Assembly (NCBI GenBank): GCA_025936205.1
Contig: JAICTU010000004.1
Coordinates: 1 to 47,776, forward strand
Direction: 5' to 3'
DNA length: 47,776 nt
From: Polyangiaceae bacterium
Lineage (GTDB): Bacteria > Myxococcota > Polyangia > Polyangiales > Polyangiaceae
A program made the translations under genes and the position numbers. Below the pieces are notes generated by a model. The model saw only the letters and a list, made by a program, of their open reading frames with translations, searched no databases and was not told the DNA's origin. The first letter of the stretch is position 1. Each line of letters starts with the position of its first letter. Below are positions 9,086-18,395 of the stretch, piece by piece.

Positions 9086-9991
9086 ATGGTCGATGCTGGC
9101 GAGAGTGGAGGCTTCGGGTCGGCGCAGCAGTTGCAGCGCCTGCTCGCTGCGCGCGATTACATCGCCGATGACGCGTTGAGCGTCAGCCTGTTTCTCGCCT
9201 GCAAACTGGGGCGTCCGCTCTTGCTCGAGGGCGCACCGGGCGTCGGCAAGACCGAGCTCGCCAAAGTGATGAGTCTCGTGCTCGGCACGGACCTGATCCG
9301 GTTGCAGTGCTATGAGGGGCTCGATCTCGCGCAGGCCGCTTACGAGTGGAACTATCCGCGCCAGCTGCTGGAGATTCAGGCACGGGGCGCCTCCGGCAGC
9401 CCGAGCCGAGTAGCGGACTTGTTTACGGAGCCGTATCTGCTGCGCCGCCCGCTGCTCGCCGCCATCGACCCGGCACGTACCAGCGCGCCCGTGCTGCTGA
9501 TCGACGAGCTGGACCGCGCCGACGAGGAGTTCGAGAGCTTCCTGCTCGAGCTGCTCTCCGATTTCCAGATCACCATCCCGGAGCTCGGCACCCTGCGGGC
9601 AGTGCATCGGCCGCTGGTCTTGCTCACCTCCAACCGCACGCGCGAGGTGCACGACGCGCTGAAGCGCCGCTGCCTGTATCACTGGATCGACTATCCGAGC
9701 GTGGAGCAGGAGCTTTCGATTCTGCAGCGCAAGGTACCAGGGCTCGACGAGCGACTCGGCCGGCAGCTGGCCGAGTTCGTGCAGCGCGTACGCCGCGTCG
9801 ATCTGTACAAGCTGCCGGGCGTGGCCGAGAGCATCGACTGGGCCGAAGCGTTGCGCGAGCTGGGCGCGGAGCGCCTCGACGCCGAGCAGCTGAATGTGAC
9901 CGTGGGCTGCTTTCTCAAGCATCAGGACGACGTGGAACGCCTGCGTGGCGGGCTCGGCGCCGAGTTGCTCGAAGCCGTGGGCGCGAGCTGA
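9086..9991 (+). CDS. coxD: CoxD-like MoxR-family AAA+ ATPase
   Basis: A 301-residue AAA+ ATPase of the MoxR/CoxD type, which in CO-oxidising bacteria drives assembly of the Cu-S-Mo active site of CO dehydrogenase. Walker A is GAPGVGKT (residues 49-56) and Walker B LLIDELDRAD has Glu141. The sensor LTSNRTREVHDALKRRC and the downstream YPSVEQE segment are typical of the CoxD subgroup. The ATG at 9086 follows a GAGGAG stretch and gives the usual family length; the earlier in-frame ATG at 9032 would overlap the promoter. It is followed closely by the vWA partner CoxE, the standard MoxR-vWA pairing. Confidence 0.92.
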   Translation: MVDAGESGGFGSAQQLQRLLAARDYIADDALSVSLFLACKLGRPLLLEGAPGVGKTELAKVMSLVLGTDLIRLQCYEGLDLAQAAYEWNYPRQLLEIQARGASGSPSRVADLFTEPYLLRRPLLAAIDPARTSAPVLLIDELDRADEEFESFLLELLSDFQITIPELGTLRAVHRPLVLLTSNRTREVHDALKRRCLYHWIDYPSVEQELSILQRKVPGLDERLGRQLAEFVQRVRRVDLYKLPGVAESIDWAEALRELGAERLDAEQLNVTVGCFLKHQDDVERLRGGLGAELLEAVGAS

Positions 9992-10019
9992 GCGACGAGG
10001 GGAGAGCGAGGGAGGCAAG

Positions 10020-11213
10020 ATGTCCGGTGCGCCCGCTCTCGGTCCTCTGGCAACTCTCGTTCGCTTCGGGCGCGAGCTGCGCCTGGCGGGCCTGGCCGTG
10101 AGCGTGGATCAGCTCGAGGCTTGCGCTCGCGCTTTTGAATGGCTCGACTGCACCTCGCGCGCCGATGTGTACCACGCGGCGCGCGCCACGCTGCTGAGCC
10201 GGCGCGAGGATGTGCCGCTGTTCGAGCGGCTCTTTGCGTCGTTCTGGCTGGGCCGGACCGAAAGCGCCGCGGCCAGGGCCCCGCTGGCCCCGCGCCATCC
10301 ACGCGGCGAGCGGCCCGCGCTGGCCACGCTGCTCGCGCAGCGCGCGCAGCTGGGCGACCCGGAGCTGGAGGTGCGCGATCGCTCGCACAGCGCCAGCGAG
10401 GACGAGTTCCTGCGGCACAAGGATTTTGCGGCGCTGAGCCCCGAGGAGCTGCGCGAGATCGAGCGCCTGCTCGGGCAGCAGCGCTGGCGTTTCGCGACGC
10501 GCGTGACACGCCGGCGCCGCAGCGACCGCAAGGGGCGGGAGCTCGACCTGCGCCGGGTCGCCGGGCGCGCGGCGCGGGCGGGTGGCGTGTTGCTGCAGTT
10601 GCCGCGGCGCACGCCGCGCATCAAGCAGCGCCCGCTCGTGATCCTGGCCGACGTCAGCGGCTCGATGGAGCTCTACACGCGCGTGCTGCTGCAGTTCTTT
10701 CACGCGCTGCGCCAGGAGTTCGTGGAGGTCGAGAGCTTCGTGTTCGCCACGCGCATCACGCGCATCACGCACGAGCTGTCGTTGCGCAACGTCGACCGCG
10801 CGCTGGAGCAGGTCTCGGCGAGTGTTCTGGATTTTGCGAGCGGCACCCGCATCGGTCAGAGCCTGCACGAGTTCAATCGGCTGTGGGCGGGGCGCGTGCT
10901 CGGGCGGGGCGCTGTGGTGATTGTGGTGAGCGACGGCTGGGAGCGCGCCGGCGCGGAAGTGTTGCAGAAGGAGATGCGCATCTTGAGGGAGCGTTGTCAG
11001 CGTTTGATCTGGCTCAATCCACGCCTCGGTCAGCCGAGCTACGAGCCGCGCGTGGCGGGGATCGCGGCGGCGTTGCCGTTCGTGGACGATTTCCTGAGCT
11101 GCCACAACTTGCAGTCGCTCGGTGCGCTGTCCGATCACCTGGCGCAGCTGCCGAAGCGGCGTGGGCGCGCGCGTTCCTTTCTGGCCCCTTTGCGCGAGGA
11201 GCTGAGCACATGA
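10020..11213 (+). CDS. coxE: CoxE-like vWA-domain protein
   Basis: A 397-residue cytoplasmic protein with an Arg-rich N-terminal two thirds and a C-terminal vWA domain (DUF58/CoxE type). The MIDAS is intact: Asp211, Ser213 and Ser215 in ADVSGSM, with later Thr and Asp residues in SGTRIGQ and VSDGWE. CoxE proteins pair with CoxD ATPases, much as vWA subunits do in metal chelatases, and are needed for active-site assembly in CO dehydrogenase. The ATG at 10020 has GGAGG five bases upstream. The stop overlaps the start of coxG as ATGA, indicating translational coupling. Confidence 0.92.
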   Translation: MSGAPALGPLATLVRFGRELRLAGLAVSVDQLEACARAFEWLDCTSRADVYHAARATLLSRREDVPLFERLFASFWLGRTESAAARAPLAPRHPRGERPALATLLAQRAQLGDPELEVRDRSHSASEDEFLRHKDFAALSPEELREIERLLGQQRWRFATRVTRRRRSDRKGRELDLRRVAGRAARAGGVLLQLPRRTPRIKQRPLVILADVSGSMELYTRVLLQFFHALRQEFVEVESFVFATRITRITHELSLRNVDRALEQVSASVLDFASGTRIGQSLHEFNRLWAGRVLGRGAVVIVVSDGWERAGAEVLQKEMRILRERCQRLIWLNPRLGQPSYEPRVAGIAAALPFVDDFLSCHNLQSLGALSDHLAQLPKRRGRARSFLAPLREELST

Positions 11214-11953
11214 AGCTGGAAGGCAACTACTCGTTCGAGGCGCCCCTCGAGACCGTCTGGCAGGGTTTGTTTGATCCGGAGGTGCTGGCTCGCACCTTGC
11301 CCGGCTGCGACAAGCTGGAGCGCCAGGGGGATCAGTTTCTGGGCGAGATCAACGTCAAGATGGGCCCGGTACAGGGCAAGTTCCAGGGCAAGGTCGACAT
11401 CCAGAACGTCAAGGATGGCGAGAGCTACACCATGGTGGTGGACGGCCGCGGGCCCGCAGGCTTCGCCAAGGCCACGGCCAACATCCGGGTGAAGGGCGAG
11501 GGGGCGACGACGCGCCTCGACTACGACAGCGACGTGCAGGTGGGCGGCCGCATCGCCAGCGTCGGTCAGCGCCTGCTCGATGCTTCCTCGCGCGCGATCG
11601 TGAAGCAGAGCCTGGAGAGCCTCCACGAGCAGCTCAAGGCACTCGCCGCGCGCAGCGCACCAGCGCCCGCCGCGGCGCCCGTGGCCGTACCGGTGGCGGC
11701 AGCCATACCCGTGACAGCCGCGGCACCCGTCGCAGCTGCCGTTGCCGTCGCCGCAGCAGTTCCCGCTGCAGTGCCAGCTCCCGCAGCAGTACCGGCCCCC
11801 GCGCCCCTACCGACTGCTCCGAGCCAAGCCGCCTTCGCAATGGGCGTGGCCAAAGAGATCGGAAAGGACTTTGTCACTCCCAAAAACATCCTGATCGCGC
11901 TGATCGGGATCGCGCTCCTCGGCTTCCTCATCTCCCGCCTCGCCGGCGGCTGA
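11210..11953 (+). CDS. coxG: CoxG-like membrane-tethered SRPBCC protein
   Basis: A 247-residue CoxG protein. Residues 1-145 form the SRPBCC-fold domain (family features such as LPGCDKLE, NVKMGPVQGKFQGKV and the LDYDSDVQVGG region). A linker of about 70 residues made almost only of Ala, Pro and Val follows. The protein ends with a single transmembrane helix (ILIALIGIALLGFLISRL) and a very short tail. Family members anchor CO dehydrogenase to the inner face of the membrane and have been linked to electron transfer to quinone. The layout fits a cytoplasmic cup on a long flexible tether. It overlaps coxE by four bases. Confidence 0.9.
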   Translation: MKLEGNYSFEAPLETVWQGLFDPEVLARTLPGCDKLERQGDQFLGEINVKMGPVQGKFQGKVDIQNVKDGESYTMVVDGRGPAGFAKATANIRVKGEGATTRLDYDSDVQVGGRIASVGQRLLDASSRAIVKQSLESLHEQLKALAARSAPAPAAAPVAVPVAAAIPVTAAAPVAAAVAVAAAVPAAVPAPAAVPAPAPLPTAPSQAAFAMGVAKEIGKDFVTPKNILIALIGIALLGFLISRLAGG

Positions 11954-11988
11954 CTCCCGATTCCTGACCCCTTCTGCAAGGAGAACTC

Positions 11989-12858
11989 ATGATTCCCGCG
12001 TCGTTCGACTATCACGCGCCGCGCACGCTCGATGAGGCGATCGCGCTCTTGCGTCAGAACGAAGGGGCCAAGGTGCTGGCTGGCGGCCAGAGCCTGATCC
12101 CCGCCATGCGCTTCCGGCTCACGCAGCCGGAGGTGTTGGTGGACATCAACGGCCTCTCGCAGCTCGACTACATCAAGCAACAGGGCGGTTATCTCGCCAT
12201 CGGGGCGATGACGCGCGAGGCGGCGCTCGAGGAAGCTACCCTGATCCACCAGAGCTACCCGCTCTTGCTCGACACCGCCAAGGTGGTGGCAGATCCGCTG
12301 GTGCGCCAGCGCGCGACCGTGGGCGGCAATCTGGCGCACGCCGATCCCGCCAATGACCATCCCGCCACCATGCTGGCCTACGGGGCGTCCGTGGTGGCGC
12401 GCGGCCCCAACGGCGAGCGCGTGATCGGCATCGACCAGTTCTTCACGGGCCTGTTCGAGAGCGCGCTCGCCGCCAACGAGATCCTGACGGAGATCCGCGT
12501 TCCGGCGCCAGGCCCAGGCGCCGGCGGCGCTTACCTGAAGATCGAGCGCAAGGTGGGCGACTACGCCGTGACGGGGGTCGCCGTGCAGCTGACGCTCTCC
12601 GGCAACGTGTGCAAGAGCATTCGCATCGGCCTCACCAACGTGAATCCCACACCGATGCGGGCGCAGGGCGCCGAGCAGCGCCTGACCGGGCAAGCGCTGA
12701 CCGACGAGGCGTTGGAGGCAGCCGGGCAGCTCGCCGCGAGTGAGTGCAGCCCGTCCGCGGATCTGCGCGGTTCGGAGGAGTACAAGCGCGACCTGACGCG
12801 CGTGGTGTTGAAGCGAGCGGTGCGCCTGGCGCAGAGCCGAGTGAAAGGAAGCAACTGA
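11989..12858 (+). CDS. coxM: CO dehydrogenase medium (FAD) subunit CoxM
   Basis: The 289-residue flavoprotein subunit of the Mo-hydroxylase-type CO dehydrogenase. It accepts electrons from the 2Fe-2S subunit through FAD. The two FAD-binding signatures are present: AGGQS (31-35), matching the family AGGHS/AGGQS, and TVGG (110-113) followed by [12 protein letters not shown]. The C-terminal CO_deh_flav_C domain is complete. The ATG has AAGGAG six bases upstream. Its stop shares one base with the coxS start (TGATG). The M-S-L order matches form I CO dehydrogenase operons. Confidence 0.95.
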   Translation: MIPASFDYHAPRTLDEAIALLRQNEGAKVLAGGQSLIPAMRFRLTQPEVLVDINGLSQLDYIKQQGGYLAIGAMTREAALEEATLIHQSYPLLLDTAKVVADPLVRQRATVGGNLAHADPANDHPATMLAYGASVVARGPNGERVIGIDQFFTGLFESALAANEILTEIRVPAPGPGAGGAYLKIERKVGDYAVTGVAVQLTLSGNVCKSIRIGLTNVNPTPMRAQGAEQRLTGQALTDEALEAAGQLAASECSPSADLRGSEEYKRDLTRVVLKRAVRLAQSRVKGSN

Positions 12859-13337
12859 TGAGCCAGCACGAGATCAGCCTGACGGTCAACGGGGCGGCGG
12901 TGAAGAAGACGGTCGAGGCTCGCACGCTGCTCGTCCATTTCATCCGCGAGAACCTGGAGCTCACGGGCACGCACATCGGTTGTGACACCACGAGCTGCGG
13001 CGCGTGTACGGTCGTGCTCAACGGCAAGCCGGTGAAGAGCTGCACGGTGTTTGCCGTGCAAGCCAACGGCGCCACGCTGCAGACGATCGAGGGGGTGGCG
13101 CCGGACGGCAAGCTGCACCCGGTGCAGGAAGGCTTCTGGGAGAAGCACGGGCTGCAATGCGGCTATTGCACGCCCGGCATGATCATGACCGCCAAGAGCC
13201 TGCTGGAGAAGAACAAGAAGCCGACGGAGCAGGAGATCCGCGAAGGCATCTCCGGCAACATCTGCCGCTGCACTGGTTACAACAAGATCGTGGAGGCGAT
13301 TCAGTACGCCGCCGCCAAGCTCGAGGAGGCTCGCTGA
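12858..13337 (+). CDS. coxS: CO dehydrogenase small (2Fe-2S) subunit CoxS
   Basis: The 159-residue iron-sulfur subunit. The N-terminal plant-ferredoxin-type cluster uses Cys42, Cys47, Cys50 and Cys62 ([10 protein letters not shown] and KSC). The C-terminal helical domain binds the second 2Fe-2S cluster through Cys101, Cys104, Cys136 and Cys138 (CGYCTPGM and CRCTGY). All eight ligands are intact. It passes electrons from the molybdenum site of CoxL to the FAD of CoxM. It lies tightly between coxM (one-base overlap) and coxL (two-base gap). Confidence 0.96.
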   Translation: MSQHEISLTVNGAAVKKTVEARTLLVHFIRENLELTGTHIGCDTTSCGACTVVLNGKPVKSCTVFAVQANGATLQTIEGVAPDGKLHPVQEGFWEKHGLQCGYCTPGMIMTAKSLLEKNKKPTEQEIREGISGNICRCTGYNKIVEAIQYAAAKLEEAR

Positions 13338-13339
13338 AT

Positions 13340-15775
13340 ATGCCGCATCTACAAGACCGTAGCGAAAAGCTGATTGCAAAGGTGCCGGAAGCGCCCGTGC
13401 GCGTGGAGACCACCGACGAGGTGGTGGCCAAGACGCCGGCCAAGGTTTGCGGCATGGGCCACCGCATGAAGCGCAAGGAAGACCCGCGCTTCATCCAGGG
13501 CAAGGGCCGCTACGTCGACGACGTGAAGCTGCCCGGCATGCTCTACATGGACATCGTGCGCAGCCCGTACGCGCACGCCAAGATCCTGAAGATCGATAGC
13601 AGCGAGGCGCTGAAGATCCCGGGTGTGGTGGCGGTGATCACCGGCCAGGACCTGAAGACGGCCGGCAACCTGCACTACATGCCCACCTTGATGAGCGACA
13701 CGCAGCCGGTGCTGCCGATCGACAAGGTGCTGTACTACGCGCAGGAGGTGTGCGCGGTGATCGCGACCGACCGCTACATCGCCGCCGACGCCTGCGAAAA
13801 GGTGATGGTCGATTATGAGCCGCTACAGCCGGTGGTCGATCCGCACGAGGCGCTGAAGGACCAGATCCTGGTGCGCGAGGACAAGGAGAAGAAGACCAAC
13901 CACGTCTGGCACTGGAGCGCGGGCGACAAGGCCGCGACCGATGCGGTGTTCGCCAAGGCCGCGCACGTGGTGAAGGAGAAGATCTACATCCCGCGCATCC
14001 ACGTCTGCTCGATCGAGACCTGCGGCATGGTCGCGAGCTGGGACAAGGCGCGCGAGCACATGCAGATCTACATGACCTCGCAGGCGCCGCACGCGCACCG
14101 CACGGTGTTCGCGCTGGTGAGCGGGCTGCCCGAGCACAAGATCCAGATCATCTCGCCGGACATCGGTGGCGGCTTCGGCGGCAAGGTGCCGGTGTATCCG
14201 GGTTACGTCGTGTGCGCGGTGGCCAGCCTGGTCACCGGCAAGCCGATCAAGTGGATCGAAGATCGCAGCGAGAACCTGCAGGCCGACAGCTTCGCTCGTG
14301 ACTACCACATCGAGGCCGAGCTCGCGGCGGACGAAAGCGGCAAGCTCACGGGGCTGCGCGTGAAGACCATTTCCGACTGCGGGGTGGCGGATGCGGCCGC
14401 GAACCCGTCGAAGTTCCCGGCCGGCCTGTACAGCATCTGCACCGGCTCGTACCCGCTCGTCGCCGCCGACATCCAGGTGGACGGCGTGTACACGAACAAG
14501 CCACCGGGCGGCGTGGCCTACCGCTGCTCGTTCCGCGTGACCGAGGCCGTGCACATGATCGAGCGCATGGTCGACATCATGGCGCACGATCTGAAGCGAG
14601 ATCCTGCGGAGTTCCGGCTCGCCAACTTCATCCGCGCCGACCAGTTTCCGTACAAGTCGTGCACCGGCTGGGTCTACGACAGCGGCAACTACGCGGCCGC
14701 GCTGGACAAGGCGATGAAGATGATCGACTACGCCGGGCTGCGCAAGGAGCAGGCGGAGAAGCGCGCCAAGGGCCAGCTGATGGGCATTGGTATCTCCAGC
14801 TTCACCGAAGTGGTGGGCGCCGGGCCCGCCGCCGACTTCGACATCCTGGGCATCAAGATGTTCGATTCGGCTGAGATCCGCATCCACCCCACCGGCAAGG
14901 CGATCGCGCGCCTGGGCACCAAGAGCCAGGGTCAGGGCCACGAGACCACCTACGCACAGATCATCGCGGAAGAGCTGGGCCTGCCTGCGGCCGATGTGCA
15001 AGTGGAGGAGGGCGACACGGATACCGCGCCCTACGGCCTCGGCACCTATGCCAGCCGCTCCACGCCCACCTCGGGCGCGGCCGCGGCCATGGCGGCGCGG
15101 AAGATTCGCGCCAAGGCCAAGAAGATCGCTGCCTACTTGCTGGAGGTCGGTGAAGGCGATCTGGAGTGGAACATCGACCGCTTCCAGGTCAAGGGCTCGC
15201 CCGATCAGGCCAAGACGATTCAAGAGATCGCCTTCGCCGCGTACACCAACCACCCTCCGGACCTGGAGGCGGGGCTGGAAGCCACCGACTATTACAACCC
15301 GCCGAACCTGACCTTCCCCTTCGGCAGCTACATCTGCGTGGTGGACATCGACAGCGGCACGGGTGCGATCCATGTCCGGCGCTTCGTGGCGGTCGACGAC
15401 TGCGGCAACATCATCAATCCGCTGATCGTCGAGGGGCAGATCGAGGGCGGCCTCACCATGGGCCTCGCTCCGGCGCTGTTCGAGGAGATCGTCTACGACG
15501 AGAACGGCCAGAACCTGACCGGCACGATGGCGGACTACTTGCTGCCCACGGCGATGGAATCGCCGAAGTGGGAGCTGGGTAAGACCATCACGCCTTCGCC
15601 GCACCATCCCTTCGGGGCCAAGGGCGTGGGCGAGTCGCCCACCGTCGGCGCGCCGCCTGCGATCGCCAACGCGATCGTGGACGCGCTCTGGCACCTGGGG
15701 GTACGCCACCTCGACATCCCCATCACCCCGCACAAGGTCTGGAAGGCCCTGCGGGAGCACGGAGTGCGCGACTGA
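13340..15775 (+). CDS. coxL: form I aerobic CO dehydrogenase large subunit CoxL
   Basis: The 811-residue catalytic subunit that oxidises CO to CO2 at a Mo-Cu site. The diagnostic form I loop AYRCSFR lies at residues 393-399; Cys396 corresponds to the Cys that binds copper in the Oligotropha enzyme. Form II relatives have AYRGAGR instead. Other molybdopterin-cytosine-dinucleotide contacts are visible: IGGGFGGK, the GQGHETTYAQI loop, and the C-terminal GAKGVGESPTVGAP block with the active-site Glu. The protein has about 45 extra N-terminal residues before the conserved GHRMKRKEDPRF start of the fold. The ATG follows GGAGG and lies two bases after coxS. The domain is complete with no frameshift. 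Confidence 0.96.
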   Translation: MPHLQDRSEKLIAKVPEAPVRVETTDEVVAKTPAKVCGMGHRMKRKEDPRFIQGKGRYVDDVKLPGMLYMDIVRSPYAHAKILKIDSSEALKIPGVVAVITGQDLKTAGNLHYMPTLMSDTQPVLPIDKVLYYAQEVCAVIATDRYIAADACEKVMVDYEPLQPVVDPHEALKDQILVREDKEKKTNHVWHWSAGDKAATDAVFAKAAHVVKEKIYIPRIHVCSIETCGMVASWDKAREHMQIYMTSQAPHAHRTVFALVSGLPEHKIQIISPDIGGGFGGKVPVYPGYVVCAVASLVTGKPIKWIEDRSENLQADSFARDYHIEAELAADESGKLTGLRVKTISDCGVADAAANPSKFPAGLYSICTGSYPLVAADIQVDGVYTNKPPGGVAYRCSFRVTEAVHMIERMVDIMAHDLKRDPAEFRLANFIRADQFPYKSCTGWVYDSGNYAAALDKAMKMIDYAGLRKEQAEKRAKGQLMGIGISSFTEVVGAGPAADFDILGIKMFDSAEIRIHPTGKAIARLGTKSQGQGHETTYAQIIAEELGLPAADVQVEEGDTDTAPYGLGTYASRSTPTSGAAAAMAARKIRAKAKKIAAYLLEVGEGDLEWNIDRFQVKGSPDQAKTIQEIAFAAYTNHPPDLEAGLEATDYYNPPNLTFPFGSYICVVDIDSGTGAIHVRRFVAVDDCGNIINPLIVEGQIEGGLTMGLAPALFEEIVYDENGQNLTGTMADYLLPTAMESPKWELGKTITPSPHHPFGAKGVGESPTVGAPPAIANAIVDALWHLGVRHLDIPITPHKVWKALREHGVRD

Positions 15776-15813
15776 CGGTCCGAGCACCCCTCCAGCCATC
15801 ACCCGCGCAGCCC

Positions 15814-17385
15814 GTGTCCCACGCGGTTGCGCCGGGTGCCGGCCAGGATCTGCCGGCTCCTCCGGCAGATCCATTGCTCACGGCAGCACAGCTGACGCGC
15901 GAGGGGGTGGCCTTCGTGCTGATGACGGTGGTGCGCGCGGTGGCGCCTACCTCCGCCAAGCCCGGCGACAAGGCGATCCTGACCGAGCGCGGCGATTGGA
16001 TCGGCTGGATCGGAGGCAGCTGCGCCGAGCCCTCCGCGCGGCGCGCCGCGCGCGCCGCCTTTGGCGACGGGCAGTGCCGGCTCATTCATATGACCAAAGA
16101 CGAGGCGCATCTCGCGCGCCCCGGCGTCGAGCTGGCCGCCATGTCCTGCTACAGCGGCGGCAGTCTGGAGATCTACGTGGAGCCGCATCTGCACCAACGC
16201 GCGCTGGTCGTGTTTGGCCACTCGCCGGCGGCCGAGGCCCTGTGCCGGCTGGGCCGTGCCATGGACTACCGGGTCACGCACGTCGACCTGCGCCAGGGCG
16301 CGGACACGGCACAGGTCGGGCCGGCCTCCGCCGTGCGCCGGCTCGCGGATTTGCCGGAGCCCCTGGGCGCGTCGACGTACGTGGTCGTGTCGAGCCACGG
16401 CCATTTCGAGGTCGAGGCGCTGGAGTGGGCACTCCGGCGCGATCTAGCCTACGTGGGGCTGGTGATCAGCCGCCGGCGCTGGCCCGACGTGCTGGCGCGT
16501 CTGGAGCAGCGTGGCCTCCGGGAGCAGGCAGCGCGAGTGCATGCACCGGCGGGGTTGGAGCTGGGTGCCGCGCGGCCCGAGGAAGTGGCGCTGAGCGTGC
16601 TGGCGCAGATCGTGGCGGAGCGGCGCGGCGGAGGTGTGGCGCAGCCAGCGGCCGCCGCCGCCGCAGCGAAGACGGAGCAGCGAGCGCAGGTCGGCGCGCC
16701 TGCAGCGAGTTGTTGCAGCGTGCCCGTAGCCACGGCGGAACCGGGCTGCTGTGGTGCGCCAGTGCCGGTCGTGCCCAACACCCAGCCACGCTTTGCAGCC
16801 ATCGTGCTGGCGGCAGGTCTGTCCCGTCGCATGGGCTCACCCAACAAGCTGCTGTTGTCGCTCGATGGGGAGCCGCTGATCGTGCGCACCGTGCGCACCG
16901 TGCTGTACACCGGCTTCGATCAGATCGTGGTCGTGCTCGGGCACCAGGCGGAGTTGGTCGAACGCGCCCTGCAGCCGCTGGGCGTGCGCAGCGTGCTGAA
17001 CCCCGACTTCGCGAGGGGGCAGGTGAGCTCGGTGCGTGCGGGGCTCGCGGCGCTCGTGCCGCCGATCGACGCGGTCATGATCTGCCTGGGCGATCAGCCC
17101 CTGCTCGAGGTCTCGGATCTCGGGGCGCTGAAGCGCGCCTTCCGGGAGCGCCCGCACGGTTCGATCGTGGTGCCCACGCTGGGCGAGAGCCGCGGCAACC
17201 CCGTGGTCGTCGACTGGAGCAGCGCCGAACAGACGCTGCGGCGCGGCGAAAATTACGGCTGCCGCAACTTCCTCGACGAGCACCCCGAGCGCGTGTACCG
17301 CTGGCCAGCGCCCAACGGGCGCTTCCTGCGCGACGTCGATCTGCCTGCCGACTATCAGGCTCTGCTCGAGCGAGCGCGCCCATGA
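15814..17385 (+). CDS. CoxF-like XdhC protein fused to a MocA-like nucleotidyltransferase
   Basis: A 523-residue fusion. Residues 1-280 are a second, divergent XdhC-family module of the CoxF type (GGSCAEP with Cys70, then MSCYSGGSLEIYVEP, and a Rossmann-like C-terminal part). Residues 325-523 are a MobA/MocA-type nucleotidyltransferase (VLAAGLSRRMGSPNKLL, GDQPLL and GESRGNPVV). MocA enzymes make molybdopterin cytosine dinucleotide, the cofactor form CoxL needs, while XdhC proteins handle its sulfuration. The joining linker carries two adjacent-cysteine pairs, Cys300-301 and Cys312-313. The GTG at 15814 is the best available start but has no clear Shine-Dalgarno. It overlaps the next gene by four bases. 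Confidence 0.88.
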   Translation: MSHAVAPGAGQDLPAPPADPLLTAAQLTREGVAFVLMTVVRAVAPTSAKPGDKAILTERGDWIGWIGGSCAEPSARRAARAAFGDGQCRLIHMTKDEAHLARPGVELAAMSCYSGGSLEIYVEPHLHQRALVVFGHSPAAEALCRLGRAMDYRVTHVDLRQGADTAQVGPASAVRRLADLPEPLGASTYVVVSSHGHFEVEALEWALRRDLAYVGLVISRRRWPDVLARLEQRGLREQAARVHAPAGLELGAARPEEVALSVLAQIVAERRGGGVAQPAAAAAAAKTEQRAQVGAPAASCCSVPVATAEPGCCGAPVPVVPNTQPRFAAIVLAAGLSRRMGSPNKLLLSLDGEPLIVRTVRTVLYTGFDQIVVVLGHQAELVERALQPLGVRSVLNPDFARGQVSSVRAGLAALVPPIDAVMICLGDQPLLEVSDLGALKRAFRERPHGSIVVPTLGESRGNPVVVDWSSAEQTLRRGENYGCRNFLDEHPERVYRWPAPNGRFLRDVDLPADYQALLERARP

Positions 17386-18395
17386 AATTCGCTCGGGTGC
17401 CGCTCAACCGTGCGCAGGGCCACATCCTCGGTCACAACGTCTCGCGCGAGGGGCGCCGGGTACTGAAAAAGGGCCGGCGCGTGGGCGAGGCCGAGCTGGC
17501 CGAGATCCGCGCTGCCGGGCTCGACAGCGTGTACGTCGCGGAGCTGGAGGCGTCGGACGTCGAGGAAGACGTGGCCGCCGAGCGCATCGGGATGGCTCTC
17601 GCCGAGAGCTCGGGCTTGAGGCTGGTGCCGGCGTATGGCGGCCGCGCCTCGCTGGCGGCTCCGGCTCGGGGTGTGCTCTCGATCCGCAGCGAGCGCTTGC
17701 TGGAGCTGAACCTGATCGCCGGCGTGACGCTGGCCACGCCCGCCAATCACCAGCTGCTCGGCGAGGGCGAAGCGGCGGGTACGCTCAAGATCATCCCGTT
17801 TGCGCTCTCCGCCGTGTCGCTGGAGGCCGCGCTGGCGCTGGCCGGGCAGGGGGTGCTCGCGTTTCGGGCGCTGCAGCCGCGCCGTGTGGCCATCCTGGTG
17901 AGCGGCTCCTCCGGGCGGCGCGAGCGCTTGCTGGAGAGCTTCCGGCGCCCTCTCGAGCTGCGCCTGGCCGAGCTCGGCTCCACACAGGTGAGCGTCGACT
18001 ATGTGTCCTTCGATCACGAGCCGGAGCGCCAGATGGCGGCCGCGCTGGAGCGGCAGGCCAGTGCCGGCAGCGAGCTCGTGATCGTGGTGGGAGAGACGGC
18101 GACCATGGATGCCGACGACCTGATCCCGCAGGCGATCCGCCGCGCGGGCGGTCAAGTGAGCGTGGTCGGCGCGCCGGTGTTTCCGGGCAATTTGCTGCTG
18201 CTCGGGTATCGCGAGCAGCTGGCCATCCTGGGGGCGCCCGGTTGCGCGCGCAGCCGAGCCCCCAATGTCATCGACTTGCTGTTGCCGCGCTTGCTGAGCG
18301 GGGAGCGGCCTGGGCCGCGCGAGGTCGCCGAGCTGGGGCTGGGCGGGCTGCTCGAGCGGGGCCGGCCGCATCCGGGCGGAGAAGGTGATGGCTGA
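17382..18395 (+). CDS. molybdopterin-binding-domain protein (MoeA/CinA-like)
   Basis: A 337-residue protein with an N-terminal region beginning FARVPLNRAQGHILGHNV, as in MoeA-like cofactor proteins that sit beside XdhC/MocA genes. A C-terminal MoCF_biosynth domain (about residues 165-310) has VAILVSGSSGR, a GETATMDADDLIPQA loop and GAPVFPGNLLLLGYRE. It probably handles molybdopterin or its metal during cofactor insertion into CO dehydrogenase. It overlaps the fusion gene upstream (ATGA) and the desulfurase downstream (8 bases), so it is within the same translational run. It lacks the full four-domain architecture of true MoeA, so a gene symbol is not assigned. Confidence 0.8.
   Translation: MKFARVPLNRAQGHILGHNVSREGRRVLKKGRRVGEAELAEIRAAGLDSVYVAELEASDVEEDVAAERIGMALAESSGLRLVPAYGGRASLAAPARGVLSIRSERLLELNLIAGVTLATPANHQLLGEGEAAGTLKIIPFALSAVSLEAALALAGQGVLAFRALQPRRVAILVSGSSGRRERLLESFRRPLELRLAELGSTQVSVDYVSFDHEPERQMAAALERQASAGSELVIVVGETATMDADDLIPQAIRRAGGQVSVVGAPVFPGNLLLLGYREQLAILGAPGCARSRAPNVIDLLLPRLLSGERPGPREVAELGLGGLLERGRPHPGGEGDG

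Noticed and set aside
10139..11209. Long upstream extension of the coxG frame through coxE
   Set aside because: Arg/Ala-rich shadow of coxE; the conserved CoxG start is the ATG at 11210.
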